Of a stretch of 14,909 nucleotides of DNA, positions 14,170 through 14,909 are shown one piece after another (the stretch's first letter is position 1; the number at the start of each line of letters is the position of its first letter). Source of the stretch: Fibrobacter sp. (GTDB lineage: Bacteria; Fibrobacterota; Fibrobacteria; Fibrobacterales; Fibrobacteraceae); the NCBI GenBank assembly GCA_012515825.1, contig JAAYXQ010000151.1, positions 1-14,909 on the forward strand, written 5' to 3'. Both the position numbers and the translations under genes were made by a program. The notes beneath the pieces are model-generated. The model saw only the letters and a list, made by a program, of their open reading frames with translations, made no database searches and was not told where the DNA came from.

Positions 14170-14739
14170 CTACCACTTGGCTAGAGCATTTGTAATAATA
14201 AGGTCTTGTAATTTTTCAATCGCTCTTGTTTGCCCGTGACGATCTTCCGTTTCATTTGCTTGCACATCGTAAATGCCATCTGCAGAAAGATTCTTTTCTT
14301 CATAAATCACACGATCTTTCACGTTGTCATAAAAAAGAACACTCACACGAATCGTGACACGATAAGTTTCCACTTGATCTGAGCTATTATAATTATCTGG
14401 CTTATTGGAATAGCTTAAAAGAGAAATCTTAAAATCTGCAGAAGCTTCGTCATTAACGATGCGTACAGATCCTGCATTTTTTCGAAACAATTCTAAAATA
14501 CCTGTTCGTAAATTATTAGCAAGAACAGGATCTAACGTTTTATCATCCACTTCAAAAATATGAACCGTTTTGATATGGCTTGGTAAAGTACTTGCAGTAA
14601 AACTATAACAACCCGATAGGATAAACAAAAAGCCTATGATAATTATAGACGAACCAATAAAACCGACTCTACGGCAAGTATTTGGAGAGAGTCCAACAAA
14701 AGAAAGAAATCTGAATAACACTTGGTAACGATTTGTCAT
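14170..14739 (-). CDS. LptE-like LPS-assembly lipoprotein
   Basis: This is a probable outer-membrane lipoprotein partnering LptD in lipopolysaccharide insertion. The signal sequence ends in a lipobox LSGC (41-44) after the hydrophobic core IIIIGFLFI; C44 would be lipidated and become the mature N-terminus. YSFTASTLPSHIKTVHI (45-61) matches the usual LptE opening (GCGYxF, then a strand beginning with the mature protein's first beta-sheet). It is followed by NNLRTGILELF (75-85), ADFKISLLSY (105-114), VETYRVTIRVSVLFYD (122-137) and a C-terminal helix. The n-region before the hydrophobic core is about 30 residues, unusually long, but no internal start codon with a ribosome site is present; AGGGG lies upstream of the ATG at 14739. 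It is transcribed towards dnaA (30-base gap) and divergently from serS. The DUF4136/LptE-like class is fairly sure; exact LptE orthology is less so. Confidence 0.75.
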   Translation of the reverse strand: MTNRYQVLFRFLSFVGLSPNTCRRVGFIGSSIIIIGFLFILSGCYSFTASTLPSHIKTVHIFEVDDKTLDPVLANNLRTGILELFRKNAGSVRIVNDEASADFKISLLSYSNKPDNYNSSDQVETYRVTIRVSVLFYDNVKDRVIYEEKNLSADGIYDVQANETEDRHGQTRAIEKLQDLIITNALAKW

Positions 14740-14866
14740 AATGAAAGAACCCCTAAAAAGGAGTGAAAACAGTGTTGAGAATACCCATTCAATAAAAGAG
14801 ATATTCCCGTATTTTTGTAATATTAACTAAATTTTGATTGATTTTTTTACCAAAAGAGGCTTCTCC

Positions 14867-14909
14867 ATGCTTGATATTCGTAAAATTCGTGAAAATCCTG
14901 AATTCTATC
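14867..14909 (+). CDS. serS: Seryl-tRNA synthetase, N-terminal fragment (runs off window)
   Basis: The first 14 codons (MLDIRKIRENPEFY) are visible before the window ends. They match the nearly invariant start of bacterial seryl-tRNA synthetase (MLDIKxLRENPE), the beginning of its long coiled-coil tRNA-binding arm. AAGAGG at 14854-14859 lies 7 bases before the ATG, a strong ribosome site. The 127-base gap to the divergent lipoprotein gene (14740-14866) is AT-rich. It has TTGAGA at 14775-14780 and TAATAT at 14818-14823, but they are too far apart to form one promoter. I see no T-box or other leader structure in it. Confidence 0.85.
   Translation, partial: MLDIRKIRENPEFY

Noticed and set aside
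1..14909. Mobile element, prophage, defence island or CRISPR array
   Set aside because: No transposase, integrase, phage, Cas or restriction gene and no direct-repeat array is visible; gene content is core metabolism and envelope functions.

Overview
The window looks like ordinary chromosomal core genome from an AT-rich Gram-negative (diderm) bacterium. Diderm features are an LptE-like outer-membrane lipoprotein, an anchored SurA/PpiD-type periplasmic foldase and lipoprotein signal peptidase. By recall alone, the gene content and the N-terminus of the foldase resemble Fibrobacterota or another member of the FCB group; this is a weak inference with no database support. I see no transposase, phage gene, CRISPR array, integrase or toxin-antitoxin pair, and no block of deviant composition. 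I found no convincing new multi-gene system. The items worth a second look are individual genes and control regions.

Layout. (1) 1-2071, minus strand: an anchored parvulin-type foldase followed by tRNA-Glu(CTC), which is cut by the window edge. (2) 2206-5431, plus strand: nadB (TTG start), a tail-anchored Hanks-type Ser/Thr kinase and a CvpA-family membrane protein, closely spaced and probably one operon. (3) 5488-6777, minus strand: an MtaD-like amidohydrolase, divergent from (4) 6861-7856, plus strand: a diguanylate cyclase with an N-terminal cyclic-nucleotide-binding-like domain. (5) 12729-7848, minus strand: a compact five-gene operon (unknown membrane protein, squalene-synthase-like enzyme, lspA, rluD-like pseudouridine synthase, MurC/Mpl-like Mur ligase) whose genes overlap by 8, 4 and 4 bases or are separated by 2. 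(6) 12823-14139, plus strand: dnaA. (7) 14739-14170, minus strand: LptE-like lipoprotein. (8) 14867 to the end, plus strand: the first 14 codons of serS.

How the genes fit together. The main theme is the cell envelope: lipoprotein maturation (LspA), LPS transport (LptE), periplasmic folding (PpiD/SurA-like), peptidoglycan precursor ligation or recycling (Mur ligase) and a C30 isoprenoid synthase. The rest is housekeeping (NAD synthesis, purine/SAM by-product salvage, replication initiation, rRNA modification, seryl-tRNA charging) plus two signalling enzymes (Ser/Thr kinase and diguanylate cyclase). Genes are packed tightly. The longest gaps are 134, 127, 93 and 83 bases, and each lies upstream of divergent genes, where the few candidate control elements are found. 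No gene-free stretch exceeds 300 bases.
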